Below are positions 12,592-24,084 of a stretch of 64,000 nucleotides of DNA, in pieces. The DNA is from Coix lacryma-jobi var. lacryma-jobi (taxonomy: Eukaryota > Streptophyta > Magnoliopsida > Poales > Poaceae). Made by a program: the position numbers and the translations under genes. Under the pieces are notes generated by a model, which saw only the letters and a program-made list of their open reading frames with translations, did no database searches and was not told the DNA's origin. Each line of letters begins with the position of its first letter. Within the stretch, counting starts at the first letter, position 1. The stretch spans positions 115,811,131 to 115,875,130 of the forward strand of contig CM019825.1 of the NCBI GenBank assembly GCA_009763385.1, given 5' to 3'.

Positions 12592-13805
12592 GCCTTCCCC
12601 CCTAAAAGAAATCTCGTCCCGAGATTTAAGAAGTGCTTTAAAGGCTGGGGTTGATTAATGGAAAAGGAAAAGTGTCACACTTGTTTCTCGCAAGGAGTTC
12701 ACAAGGCAACTGGGTTGCGGTTGGGATTACAACTGGGATCAGAACACGGTTGCAAGTAGCAAGGTAGAAGACATTTGAGTGGAGCAAGAAAAATTATCAA
12801 GAACTAAAAGAGAGCGTACATTAGCTGTGGGTTATAATGGATCATAACTGTAGACTTCGATACCTGCGCGCACCCCACGGAAAACTTGTGCAACTCGGTG
12901 CACAAGATTCTTCGGGTTCCGACGCGGCACTGTGGTCACCAATTATGGCACCATAATAGAGCATAACTTCTATAACTTTCATCCCATAAAGAGGGAAATT
13001 ATAACCAAAAGCAGGGATTGGTCATAATTACAAGGAAAGTGGCTTTGAATTCCCTTTCGGGCATCCAGAAATGAAAGCACTTTAACGGTGGACTTAGAAA
13101 GAATCATGACGATAGGCCTGTATATTAGCGAGCACCTGACAGTAACTCCCTATGGTGGCCGTCCATAGGTGACTCCAGGTTCCTACACTTTTATCCGGTC
13201 CATGGATCACGGTCCTTTTAAAGAACACAATTTCAGTAACTTTCAACCACCATTCGTCGTTTTCACGACACCAAGCAACCAGCACGTGCCAATTCAAGGC
13301 ATGACACGCGCTTTCCAGAAGAACCAAGGACTTTACCATGATTCTGACTTTATGTGGTAGAGTGTATGAAAGATATCCAAAAATTCCCAAGGATTAGGAA
13401 CTTATGGAATGAAAGTAGCAAGAGCAACAAAATCTAGGGACGATCAACTATCGGGGATCATAGCTGCTTTTAGAATTTAGAGAAGAAGCACATTTTATTA
13501 TTTTGCATGATATGATGCATGCTCATCCTATACGACCTCTCACTGACAGGAGATCTCTGTCTCCACCCGTTAGTTAGATATAGGGCTATACTTTATATAC
13601 TAGCTTCACTGACTTGGTACCTTTTGTCGGAATCACTAGTATAGTCTTCACGAAGTCTTCCAGCAAAGCAAGAACTTAGGGAAGGATCATTTTTAATTTG
13701 TTACTTAAAAAAAAAACTTTTAGATTAAGAAACCATTTTGAAGTTTTTCAAAAGTAATGTTGTAACCAGTCTTTCCTTGATGACAATCCTGCTCCGATAC
13801 CATTC
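12592..13805 (-). mobile_element. Internal domain 2 of three-LTR element (non-coding)
   Basis: 1214 bp, essentially a duplicate of internal domain 1; the clearest difference is one extra A in a poly-A run near 13710. The primer-binding site is at 13791-13802 and the polypurine tract at 12592-12608. It has no coding potential. Its near-identity with domain 1 dates the duplication as recent. Confidence 0.8.
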
Positions 13806-16800
13806 TGTGGCAGAACCTCCCAATAATGTGGCCCACCTGCATACGTCATCGTCATACGGAGCCCAATGACTGTGCAAATGAAACACGTTACTGGAATGAT
13901 CCGTCGGGTGTCCCTGCGGAGACCCCGAATTATCCACGAGCCACAGGACCATCATCATGAAGGTTGGATTAATCACAACATTACAACAGTTGGTACAAAA
14001 TACCATCGGAGTGCGGAAGCAAGATAGATAAACTTTACAAATTATGAAGATGTTACTTTTACATAAAAATAACTGGTGTTGCGGAAGTAGAGTAGTATTA
14101 CAGAACCACACTTAGGCGGAGTACCTAAGTTGGAGATGAGGAACAACCAGATCACGTCGAGCTCACTGACATGATCAGGATCAACGCCACCTATTAGAAA
14201 CCTGCAACAGGGGTTAACAATCCCTGAGTACTGGTGTACTCAACAAGACTTACCCGACAAAGAAAAAGGGGAGGAGACTCAGGAATGAAAGGCTTAGGTA
14301 AGGCTTGAACAAGATCGAGAAATTTGCAGAAAAAGCATTTTGAGTTTTTCCGCCAGCAACAAGCACCTCGGGACTCTAACCCAAGAGTACAGGTCCTGTT
14401 TGCAGAAAAAACATCTTGTAAAACTTGTTTTTATTTTGGAAAGGTTCAAGTATTCCTCAGTTCTTCATTGACCATGATTCATTTTACATTTCAAAACATT
14501 CCTAGTTGAGAACCACTCTCCGTTGACAGTCAGTGACCAAGTCTCCATAACCGAGGAGCAACGTTAATCCGGATAAAGAATACTCAGCTGAGGATCCCTA
14601 TTCACACTGCATATGTAGCACCCAAGCTTGCATATGCCAACTCGTCTTCCACGATTCCTCCAAGATTGGGCCCGGTCCTACGCCACCCGGAAGTACAGTA
14701 CACCACTCCAATCCGGGACTCTAACCCACGTGGGTACATGCTACTTCCGCCATCTCTCCACTCCCAGTGCGCGGTTGTCGGTCCAATAATGGATTTCTCG
14801 GAGCCAGAGCTTTCCGTAGTATGTGAATAGTTACAAGTCTTGACCAGCAGGCCCCCATACGGATGGTCCCTAATTTTCCAGCCAGAACTACACCTTGGTT
14901 ATATCTCACCCAAGCGTAATAGTCCTGTCAGTTTTTCAACCCTGTCCCGGTCGGTGTCAACTGTTGAGTCCCGGACTACAACATGATGGCACCGTACGCG
15001 CGGACAACCTCTTCTCGACAATGACCACATGCTAGCTAGGCAAGCAGTCATCGAACGGGAAGTAAAACCAAATTCCCATAAAGTTTCTTTCAGTGATCAC
15101 ACTTTTGAAATTGGCATTTTTGCAAATCTATTATATAGCATCACTAAGCATTTTGCAAATAGTTTTTAAAACGAGACAGGTTGATCTTCTGGTGGAGATA
15201 AATAATGCAGGTAATAGGTCATCACACAATTCCTATAACCTAATGCAGTAGTTTAACTCAAAAGCATTTAAGGAAAACATTTTATAAATGGAAGGGTTAA
15301 ATGCACCGGAGCTTGCCTTGGATGGCAAAGAGAGCAGACTCGGGGTAGGAGTAGGTGTCGGAGCTCGGGGTTGCCTCGGGGACAGATCCTTCGGTGGCTA
15401 CCTCGACTTCAGGTCCTTCTTCGTCAACTATACGGATGCAATGATGAATGCTCATGAGAATTATGATATGAACTTATGGTGCAAGACAATTCTACTGATT
15501 CTAGATTACTCTAAAACAAGGCATAATCGAACCTAGGTTGAGCATAAAAGGTAGCCATTTCTTCCTTAAGCAATTTTGATTAAACTAGACCTTATTATAA
15601 TTATCCTAAGCATCAATCAAACATAACATCACAAACATCATAGACCAAAGGGTAGGGGTCTATGAACATCAATCAATCCAAAGATCACATCATCACACAC
15701 TTATTACCAACCCTAATCCATCTTTTCTATTTTCTTAATTTATTTAAAAGGTCATTTTATGAAGTTGCTCCAAAAATTACCAAATTAATCACATAAGTTC
15801 ATTATGGTGTAGATAGATGACAAAACAAATTTCATAATTTTTGGAGGTTATTAAGGTGCTCAAATAAAATCAGACATTAATTAGCAAAAGGCATTATTTA
15901 ACAATTAAAATAACGCTCAAAAATCAACTTGCTCCAAATGACTTCAAAATTTTACCAGAGGTTCAGCATGTCATAAAAAGGTCACAAAAATTTATCTCAA
16001 GATTTTTGGAGTTATAGATCACACTCCAAAAATACCAAAACCTTCATTTTTCAATTAAAAGGGGAATTTTACATTTTTAAATCTTTGCACAAAACTCAAG
16101 TTTCATATTTTTATAAAATACTTCAGAGCATAAAGAGTCTACCACAAAAATTTCAGAATTTTTGGATGCACACAGAAAATCATACAAAAAAAAGAAAACA
16201 GAACACTATTCACATCTCTCAGAAAAAGAGAAGAGCACTGTGCTCCTTCTAGGCCGGGCTCGGCGAATCGCGGGGCTCGGGCGAATCGCGAGGGGCTCGG
16301 TCGAGACGGCTCGGTTGAGACGGAAGCGACAGCTTCGTCCGAGGCCTGGCCCGGAGGCTCGGGCGAGACGGAGAAGTAAGCCTCCGTCCGAGGCCTGACT
16401 CGGGCGAAGCGGAGAGCATGCGTCGCCGAGGCTTGGGCTCGGGCGAAGCGGAGGGCATGCGCTCGCCGAGACTTGGGCTCGGGCGAGACGGAAAAACAAG
16501 CCTCCGTCCGAGGCGTGACTTGGAGGCTCGGACGCTTACCACGTGTCGGAGGCAGGGCTCGAGGGTGAGGCTCGACTCGTTCTCGAGGGTGAGGCTCGAC
16601 ACGCTCGAGGGAGAAGACGACCGCGGCGGCGCTCCGGCGGTCCGGCGGTTCTGCGCAACACACGAGACCGCAAGGGCCGGGTCAGAGTCACACGGAACCA
16701 AGGAACACGACACGGGGGTCGGTGAGGGATGATCATGGCCGGAGGCGGCGAATTTCACGAACCCGAGCTCGCCGGGTTTCTGCCGGAGATGGGAACGGCG

Positions 16801-18127
16801 AGCTTACGCCGGGCGATAGGAGGCGGGGAAAGTGAAATTGGGGGGTGGGAAAGCTTCACGAGCTCAAGGCGGAGCTTTCGGGCTAGATGGTGGAGCGGCG
16901 GAGTGACTGGAGTAGGCCGACCACGGTGGCGGAGGTGAGTGCGGAGGTCGGAGCTCCGGCGGGCTTATATAGCCGCGGCTAAGGGACGGTAGAGACCTCG
17001 GGGTTAAGCGGGTAAGGTTTGCGGGGGCGTGCGCACTCGATTGCGCTCTGGCGGATAAGCTGGCGGGCAGCCGGGGCTCGGGCGCAAGCTCGACCGGCGA
17101 TGGCCACGCGGCGGCGGCGCGCTGGACACTGTAGGGGCCGAGAGCGAGGGTCAGCGCTTGCGTGCGGGCGCGGAGGGAACCGGGAGACAGCGGCGGCAGG
17201 ATAAGGGCGCGTGGGGAGCAGCCGTCTGCGCTGCGGGCGCAGCGCCGGCGCCATGGCCGGGCCCCCCTTCCCTCTGGCTCTACGGAAGAAGAACAGTGCT
17301 AGGGTCTAGGGTTTGACTTTTGGCCAGAATCTGTATTTTGCAAAAATCTCCCAAAATTTGAACTGTGCGACAAAAACTCAAAATATCAAAGTTGTTCAGA
17401 AAAATGAGATCTACAACTTTGTCAATATGAACATTTTCAAATTCCAAATAGTTTTTGAACTATAATCAAAAACAGAAAAGGGAATATTTTTTCAAATTTG
17501 ATTCAAATCAAAATTACTTTGGATTTCAAACTGAAACTTGAAAATCTTTATATATGAAAGTTGTCCCATTTGTCAAAACCTTCAACTTTGCTAATATACA
17601 CTTTTTCTGAAACTCAATAGTTTTTCAATAACTTTTTAAAACTGAAAAGGGGACAAAACTGGAATTTGAATGAATTTGAAATTACTTCAAATTTTATATA
17701 GAAACATAGAAATCTGTATATACCAAAGTTGTTCCTCTAGGTCAGATTCACAACTTTGCTTTTTGAACCAACTCAAAATTTTGAATTTTGAAAAAGTTAT
17801 CAAAAAGGGAATAAATCCAGGATTTGGGATTTTAGGGTTTTGCAAAAGGAAACTCAATTCAAATCTGATTTTTGAACTTTGATCAAAGCAACAAACATCA
17901 GGGCACTAAATTTGAACAAGAATTACATAGGACTAGGCACAGAGGTGAAATTACCATTTTGCCCCTATAGGAAGAAGTGGGCTAACAAGGGTTTTTGCAA
18001 TAGAGGTACATCACATAAAATGATACACTAAGCAAATGCATACACGTGAAATCATGATCAAGATGATTAATGATGCTAATGATGATATGTCAAGTTAATT
18101 ACATGCTTAAACACTAGAGGTGTTACA
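13806..18127 (-). repeat. LTR-c of three-LTR element
   Basis: 4322 bp; on the minus strand this is the 5'-most LTR. It carries private single-base differences from LTR-a and LTR-b (near 15310, 15465, 16088, 16689 and 16956). TATA box at 16965-16971 on the minus strand. The right end ...GTGTTACA is followed by the TSD GTGAA at 18128-18132. Confidence 0.85.
16965..16971 (-). promoter_or_regulatory. TATA box of LTR-c
   Basis: TATATAA on the minus strand. As this is the 5' LTR of the composite element, it is the promoter expected to drive it. Confidence 0.6.
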
Positions 18128-18887
18128 GTGAACTACCCCTAGCAAAGTTCAATCATCATGCCATAGAATGAAGCATAAACTTGTGTTATTTTCAAATTTT
18201 ATCTGAATTTGCAGCGGTATTAACACAAGTTCAAATTAAAGCATGTGATTGCGAGAGGTTGAAAACATGGTCGTTGCCTAACTTTTCAACCGGGCTAAGC
18301 CTATGCAACAAAAGCAATCGGAAGCTTAAAGCACTGGTTTCGGTCTTACACTACACGGCACAAGTTTAACTCAAAAGTGCAATGAGAAACAGTCTCGATA
18401 CCATGATGTGCTGACACATGCAATCCCATCTCGATCTTTTCATTTCACTAGACTTGGATCAAATTTTAAGCACAAGGTAAATATGAACAATCCAAGCAAG
18501 TGAATGACTCAGTGCAAGAGACATAGCAACCTAGCATACAAAAGATAGCACAAGTGATCTCAACACATCCTACCCATGCTAGTTGTCAATCTCAATGGTG
18601 AACAAATTAAAGGTTTCATAGATGATTAATCAAGTTCACCATTTGCAAAAATAGCTTAGCTCATAACATGTATCAAGTGATCAAAAAGAGCCTAAGCTAC
18701 AAGCATCATCATGAGTAAATAGAGCATACCAAAAAGAGCATAATCTCATTCTCATTGCTCTAAACATGAAGCTCTAAAATGCACTAAAATACATGATGAA
18801 ATGCATGCAAAAGCTAGTCTATCAAAGACAAAGCAAAACTAGCCTAAAAAGGAAAACCCAAAACAAAAGGGTATCAGAGAAATCCAA
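18128..18887 (-). mobile_element. S1 3' noncoding region, right part
   Basis: It begins with the right TSD copy GTGAA (18128-18132). Read on the minus strand it aligns with S2 sequence on both sides of the S2 solo LTR (24290-24498 and 26882-27225). No protein-coding content was recognised. Confidence 0.7.
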
Positions 18888-19333
18888 CTAAGATACAACA
18901 AGCAAAATGCTTCCCCAACTAAAAGGGAAACACACACCAGACTCACAAGATAAGAGCCAAGAAATGCTCAAGCGAACAGTCAGCAAAATCCACATCGGAA
19001 AGACCACACAGCAGAAAGGGGTCGGAGAAGAAGAGTACCAGAAATCAAACTCAGAAGTGTGTCGGGGTACCTCATGATACGCATGACCGCCTGCTGGTGT
19101 GATACTCGAGGGGACGCCTGAATCTGCTGAAATCTTCGGGGCACCTGCCTCGCCGAAGTCGTCTCCCCCTCGCCTGATGCTGTCGCTCCCACAGGTGCAG
19201 CTAGTGCTCGCTGGAGAACTGCTCGAACGGAACCCCAAGTCGTGGAAGAAGAGGGATCGGGTCCATGAGCCAAAATGCTCTCTCCAGGCTCCTGTTCTCC
19301 TGCACACTCAAAAGCAGAAGAAACACAAGGCAT
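18888..19333 (-). pseudogene. Copia RT/RNase H remnant of S1
   Basis: Two minus-strand frames retain pieces of the Copia polyprotein C-terminus. One reads QASPRVSHQQAVMRIMRY, matching S2's QASPRTSHKQAVKRIMRY. Another has SEFDFWYSSS and then, after a gap, SGVCFPF, matching the S2 terminus. The RNase H core between them is deleted. One C is missing before the stop codon (CCCTTTTAG instead of CCCCTTTTAG), so the frame runs through the original stop. Upstream sequence (19140-19330) is not recognisable as RT. The remnant cannot encode an enzyme. Confidence 0.75.
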
Positions 19334-20101
19334 TGTCTCGTCTAGTGTGACCTCAGGGTCTCCACACAGCGGTTAGTCACATAATAAGCATAAGGTGAAC
19401 TCTCAACAAAAAGAGGTCTACCTATGAATGATATCGCAAGAAGATCTGAATCCAAACTAGACAAGACTACCATGCAACAGGATAAAGCACTATGGAGCAA
19501 AATGCAACCTAGAGACATGATCAACCCAAACACAGCCTAAACCTCAACACATGCTACAATGCAAGATAATGATAGCAATAGACCTAAAAGCATGTAACAT
19601 GATAAAATTGTGGAGAGGCTAGTGCTCAAACTAATCATATCAACAAGATACATGTAGCTACACAAAACTAGCACCTAAAAAGTGATACCTAATGAACATC
19701 ATACCTCTACAAGTAAAGCTCATGGTGAAGAATGGTAAAGCATGGCATAAAGTTCATAAGGATCACCAACTAGCAAGAAAAGTGGATTAACCACCAAAGT
19801 TGTACACAAAGCTAGCATGACATGATATACAAGAGATAACACATGCTAGACTAAACGAAACATGACACAACAGAAAAAATGTACATGCAAGGACTATACA
19901 AGTGAGCACATGAAGAACCATCTCATACCGCAAGACATAAATCATGGATGTACAGGGTATGAGTGTATAAGAAAGCTCACCAGATAACAAAAGCCTCTTT
20001 GGAGGCAAATCTAAGCGGGGTGTAGAGAACCATCAAATCTTGATCACATCTAAAAGATCAAGCTCCATCAGGCGCATGTTCTCCACCCTGCGTCCTCATA
20101 T
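19334..20101 (-). other. S1 internal region without recognisable gene
   Basis: This 768-bp stretch lies between the Gag-like ORF and the pol remnant, where integrase and most of RT would be in a full element. I see no conserved protein in any frame and no clear repeat. It is either strongly diverged noncoding element DNA or filler at a deletion. Confidence 0.4.
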
Positions 20102-22150
20102 CTACACACAAGAGGACAAAGTAGCCCGAGTCTTGGATCCCGAAGGGTTAGCAAGTATATACTTGGGAACCCAAGACTTGGTCATAAAACTCAACTTATC
20201 TTGTGGGTTAGCATGATGCAAATGTTGGTTCAAATGCAATTGTGAAACACCCTTGGAAGCATTTCTCAAAAGGACAACTCGAGGAGAAGAACGAGTCGTA
20301 CCACAGGAAAAGAGGCAAACATCTTCCAAGGTTTTTGTAGAAGAACCAATAGAAGCACCATGAGAAGCATGACGTGGACCCAAAGAAGAAGCACTAGAGG
20401 CATGTCCATGATCATGACCTAACCCACTAGAAAAGGAGTCATAAAACCCATCAACAAAGAGGGGCTTCTTACTAGGAGCACAAGCGTTCATGCCATGGGA
20501 AGGGCTATGAACCACCATCTTCCTAGAAGAGCGAGCTTGGTGCAAGCGTTTGGCACGCCGATAGCAAAAGCTTTCTTGATGCCCATCTTTCTCACAAAAA
20601 GAGCAATGATACAAAGGCCTACTGGAAGGCACACCATTCTTCGACACGTGAGAAGTCCCTTGGGTCTTAGAACAAGAAGCATCAACAACCAACTTGGTGC
20701 CAACACTCGGAGCACACGTGCCATGGGAAAGGCTACGCGACTTCCTAAAAGCCTTAGCTCGAATTCGTCGCTCGTGTTTGACACGGCGGAAACAAAAATC
20801 GAATGAGTGTCCATCCTTCTTGCAAAAGGTGCAATGGAAAACCGGATTGGGAGCACGAGTCCCAAAAATATGAAAAGCACCCTTATCAAGAGAAGTCTCT
20901 TGGACATCACTCGAAGAAACAGCAAGGTTAGGAGTAGCTATGAAAGAGCTATCCGAAACCTTGACACTAGTGCTAACATCAAAAGACTCACGCACAACAC
21001 AAGAACTCAACTCCGTTTGCAAAGAAGCAATTTTAGAAGCATCAACATCAGAGTTGCAAGAAGTGCGTGAATCAAAAGACTTAGCACAAAGACTCTTGCA
21101 TCTTTTGGCTAAAACCTCATTTTCAAACATGAGGCGATCACAAGTACCACATGGAGCATTTCTCAAATTTTCCATCTCCTTTCTAATGCACTCGGCATAT
21201 GTGGTACACAAGAGTTCAATTTCCTTCTCAAGGTTGGCACTCATATCATTGTGCTCAACCAACTTGGCGCTCATATCATCGCGCAAAACTTTCAAAGCCA
21301 ACACTTCTTTTTCCAAATCAATGCATGATGTGCACATGAAATCGGTGGAAGAAACATCACCATTCACATCAAGCAAAGAATCATGAATAGCACAAGAAGT
21401 AAGGCATGCATTTTTATTCAAAGAGCACAAGCTACAAGGCCTAGCATTTATCTCAATAATTTCAGCCCTAGCATGCTCAAGTTCATCTACACATGTGGTG
21501 TGAGTCAATTTTAGTTTATTAATTTCAGCATGTAAAGACTCACAAGAAACACATGGTAAAGAAGCTTTTGACCTAAGCAAGGCTATTTCAGATTTAGCAT
21601 AAACAAGATCCTTGCACAAGTCAAAGCATACAAGACATGGTATGGAAGCATTTGATTTCAATATTTCATTTTCAGATTTCAAGCTAGCATGAGAAAAGCA
21701 TAGCTTATCATTCTTCCTAACCATGTCACTACAAGAGGTGCAAGGTAAAGATGCACTAGACTTCCAATGAAAAAGGCCACATTTTAACTTAGTGATGGAG
21801 CATTTCAATTTCTTGATCTTTCTATGCAGGGTATCACAAAGCTCATCATATCTCAGGTTATCATCACAACAAGCTTCAAATTGTTGGGATAAAATCCCAA
21901 GACAAGCAGCAAGAATACCTTTCTTGGATTTGCCAAGTTCACGTATGCGATCCTCCGTTGAATGCTCATCATCTCCTAGGAAGCCCAGCAAAGCATCTAC
22001 CTCGCGTTCCGCCTCTAAAGCCATACTCCTTCTTCTTGCCAAATTGTCGTCCTCGATCACATGTCCAAGACTCAAACCTAAGGACAAGGACACACTGGAA
22101 GAAGAACTTGGTGCCATTTCCAAAAGCACCGTTAGTGTTAGCCAAAACAC
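20102..22150 (-). CDS. Gag-like protein of Sirevirus-type Copia element, coiled coil plus two zinc knuckles
   Basis: Open for 682 codons; the likely start is Met12 (22117), since the first 11 residues are unlike the rest and Met12 opens a serine-rich N-terminus. Two CCHC knuckles of the form CX2CX4HX4C are visible (residues 440-453 and 516-529), each followed by a basic stretch. This is typical of retroelement nucleocapsids that bind RNA. Residues about 100-360 look coiled-coil and contain six CxxC pairs (137, 172, 200, 239, 273, 334), several in a context like SLPCxSC. I do not see the usual Copia gag core domain at the N-terminus, so this may be only the second half of Gag or a lineage-specific protein. 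The ORF is intact although the element's pol is destroyed. The PBS lies about 130 bp upstream of Met12. Confidence 0.75.
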   Translation of the reverse strand: MFWLTLTVLLEMAPSSSSSVSLSLGLSLGHVIEDDNLARRRSMALEAEREVDALLGFLGDDEHSTEDRIRELGKSKKGILAACLGILSQQFEACCDDNLRYDELCDTLHRKIKKLKCSITKLKCGLFHWKSSASLPCTSCSDMVRKNDKLCFSHASLKSENEILKSNASIPCLVCFDLCKDLVYAKSEIALLRSKASLPCVSCESLHAEINKLKLTHTTCVDELEHARAEIIEINARPCSLCSLNKNACLTSCAIHDSLLDVNGDVSSTDFMCTSCIDLEKEVLALKVLRDDMSAKLVEHNDMSANLEKEIELLCTTYAECIRKEMENLRNAPCGTCDRLMFENEVLAKRCKSLCAKSFDSRTSCNSDVDASKIASLQTELSSCVVRESFDVSTSVKVSDSSFIATPNLAVSSSDVQETSLDKGAFHIFGTRAPNPVFHCTFCKKDGHSFDFCFRRVKHERRIRAKAFRKSRSLSHGTCAPSVGTKLVVDASCSKTQGTSHVSKNGVPSSRPLYHCSFCEKDGHQESFCYRRAKRLHQARSSRKMVVHSPSHGMNACAPSKKPLFVDGFYDSFSSGLGHDHGHASSASSLGPRHASHGASIGSSTKTLEDVCLFSCGTTRSSPRVVLLRNASKGVSQLHLNQHLHHANPQDKLSFMTKSWVPKYILANPSGSKTRATLSSCV

Positions 22151-22250
22151 AAGCTCAACACCTTGACAAGCAAAGTCGGAAACAAAACCGCTCTCAAAAA
22201 GGTCGCCTTCGCGGATCCAGAACCGGTTAAGGTAGAGAGATCCTTAACTG

Positions 22251-22262
22251 GCTCCGATACCA
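22251..22262 (-). other. Primer-binding site of S1
   Basis: The minus strand reads TGGTATCGGAGC, complementary to the 3' end of initiator tRNA-Met except for one base. It follows the LTR end TCCTTCA by two bases (AT). Confidence 0.8.
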
Positions 22263-22264
22263 AT

Positions 22265-23005
22265 TGAAGGACCGAAGTGGCGACCAGAGGGGGGGTGAAT
22301 GGGATCCTCAAATTTCTTCTCGAGAAATGATGGCTCTTGTCCCAGAAAATCACCCCAAAAAAAGAAGACTCAAACAACCGGTGAGTTCACGACCTATGAA
22401 TAGGTGGATACCCTAGGAGATGTCCTAGAGGTACAGCGGAACTACCGAAGAACCCCCAAAATGAAGCACCAAAGCAACGGGGCAAAACTGCACAAGCAAG
22501 CTCCTAGAACAATCGAACTTCCGATAACGGAACACCCCACTCCTATGGAGAAGAGGAAAGTGTTCGACCAAAACTACTTAAGACAACTAGTGGCAAAAGC
22601 ACCTTGGAAAGATCCTTATGAAGTTAGAAAACTAACGCAACAGACGGATCTCAAATCGGAGCTCGAACGCAAAAGATACGGCCGCTAGAACAAACGACAC
22701 TCCAAAAGTGAAACACTTAACTCCTATGGAGAAGAAGGAAGTGTCCGACCAAAAATACATTGACCAATGGTGGAGAAAGTACTTTGGAATGATCCTTAAG
22801 AAGTTAGGAAACCAATGCAACAAACGGATCACAAATCGGAGCTCGTATGCAAAAGATACGGACGAAATCAACAAAACTGTGCAGTCGCGGACTGTTCGGT
22901 AGTGAACCGCGGACTGTCCGCTATTGAACCCCGGACAGTCCGGGAATGAGTCCCGGACAGTCCGCTGTTCAAAAATGAAAACAGCGACCTCGCTGCCCGT
23001 GAACA
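22265..23005 (-). mobile_element. Truncated 5' LTR of S1
   Basis: Read on the minus strand this is the last 740 bp of an LTR ending GGTCCTTCA. It is alignable with the LTR ends at 30317 and 31230 (shared CCATTCACCCCC-CTCTGGTCGC segment). CGGACAGTCCG-type palindromes occur at 22890-22975. It ends abruptly at about 23005, where plus-strand RT coding sequence of S2 begins. The upstream two thirds of the LTR, including its promoter, are missing. Confidence 0.75.
22525..22872 (-). repeat. Diverged tandem duplication (about 175 bp) inside S1 LTR
   Basis: The segment starting near ACTCCTATGGAGAAGAGGAA (22540) is repeated from about 22720 (ACTCCTATGGAGAAGAAGGA). Both copies end in a motif like CAAAAGATACGG (22670, 22850). 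The copies differ at many sites, so the duplication is old. I do not see it in the other LTRs of this family in the window. Confidence 0.65.
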
Positions 23006-24084
23006 GCTTGAAACAAGCCCCGAGAGCGTGGTATGATCGTTTGAAAACCTTTTTACTCTCTAAGGGTTTTAAAATGGGACGAGTCGATAGAATGTTGTTT
23101 CTCCTCAAGCAAGGCAACAATAGCCTGTTAGTCCAGATTTACGTGGATGACATCATCTTTGGTGGCTCTTCTCATGCGCTTGTTGCAAAGTTTTCAGATA
23201 CTATGAGCAGGGAGTTCGAGATGAGTATGATGGGCGAGTTGACTTTCTTCCTCGGGTTGCAACTTAAGCAAACCTGTTACGGGACGTTCGTGCATCAAGG
23301 AAAATACACGAAGGACATCCTGAAGAAATTCGACATGGGCGAGGCCAAGCCTCTTACGACGCCCATGCCGACGATTGCTGCGATGGATGCGGACCAGGAC
23401 GGAGAGCCGGTTGATCAGAAGGAGTACAGGAGCATGATCGGCTCGCTTCTGTACCTGACGGCGACGAGGCCGGATATACAATTTTCTGTGTGTCTGTGCG
23501 CTCGTTTTCAGGCGTCCCCTCGGACTTCCCACAAGCAAGCGGTCAAGCGCATCATGAGGTACCTCCGATACACTCCTGAGTTCGGACTCTGGTACTCTTC
23601 TTCTTCGACTCTTTCGCTTTGTGGTTATTCCGATGCGGATTTTGCCGGCTGTCGGCTTGAGCGCAAGTCTACTTCTGGGACTTGTCAGTTTCTTGGCTCT
23701 TCTTTGGTCTCGTGGTCTTCTCGCAAACAGTCGAACGTAGCCAAGTCTACTACAGAAGCCGAGTATGTTGCTGCTGCTTCTTGTGCTTCGCAGCTTTTAT
23801 GGATGGTTGCTACCTTGCGTGATTTTGGTCTAGATTTCAGTCGGGTTCCTTTGCTTTGCGATAGTACTTCTTCCATTAGTGTAGCAAAGAACCCTATTCT
23901 TCACTCCAAGACCAAACACATAGATGTCCGCTTTCACTTTCTTCGTGATCACTATGAGAAAGGCGACATTGATCTTAGGCATGTAGACACCCATAACCAG
24001 GTTGCGGATATTTTCACCAAACCTTTGGATCTCTCAACTTTTGCTAGGTTGAGAGGTGAGCTTGGTGTGTGTTTCCCCTTTTAG
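23006..24084 (+). pseudogene. Copia RT C-terminal part and RNase H (S2), 5'-truncated
   Basis: Continuous reading frame from the RT motif LKQAPRAWYDRLK to the stop TAG. The RT catalytic YVDD is encoded at 23140-23151, then FLGLQ, the SMIGSLLYLTATRPDI block, RNase H with GYSDADFAG, KSTSGTCQFLG and EAEYVAAA, and the terminus RGELGVCFPF. Everything before LKQAPRAW (gag, protease, integrase, RT N-terminus) is gone. The codons upstream in the same frame come from minus-strand S1 LTR DNA. The frame is intact but lacks its start and half of RT, so it is a 5'-truncated pseudogene. The family matches Sirevirus-type Copia elements. Confidence 0.85.

Larger units (their letters stand above)
2710..18127 (-). 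mobile_element. Tekay-related non-autonomous LTR element with three LTRs (LARD-like)
   Basis: On the minus strand the order is LTR-c (13806-18127), internal 2 (12592-13805), LTR-b (8269-12591), internal 1 (7056-8268), LTR-a (2710-7055). LTRs start TGTAACACC and end TTCTGCCACA. Both internal domains are about 1.2 kb, nearly identical, and contain only a primer-binding site and a polypurine tract, with no gag or pol. The LTRs resemble those of the coding Tekay element at 32141-44765 over most of their length, so that family is the likely source of the proteins that moved it. The outer 5-bp TSD (GTGAA) shows that the whole 15.4 kb behaves as one unit. The three-LTR form probably arose by unequal recombination between LTRs (inference). 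Confidence 0.85.
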
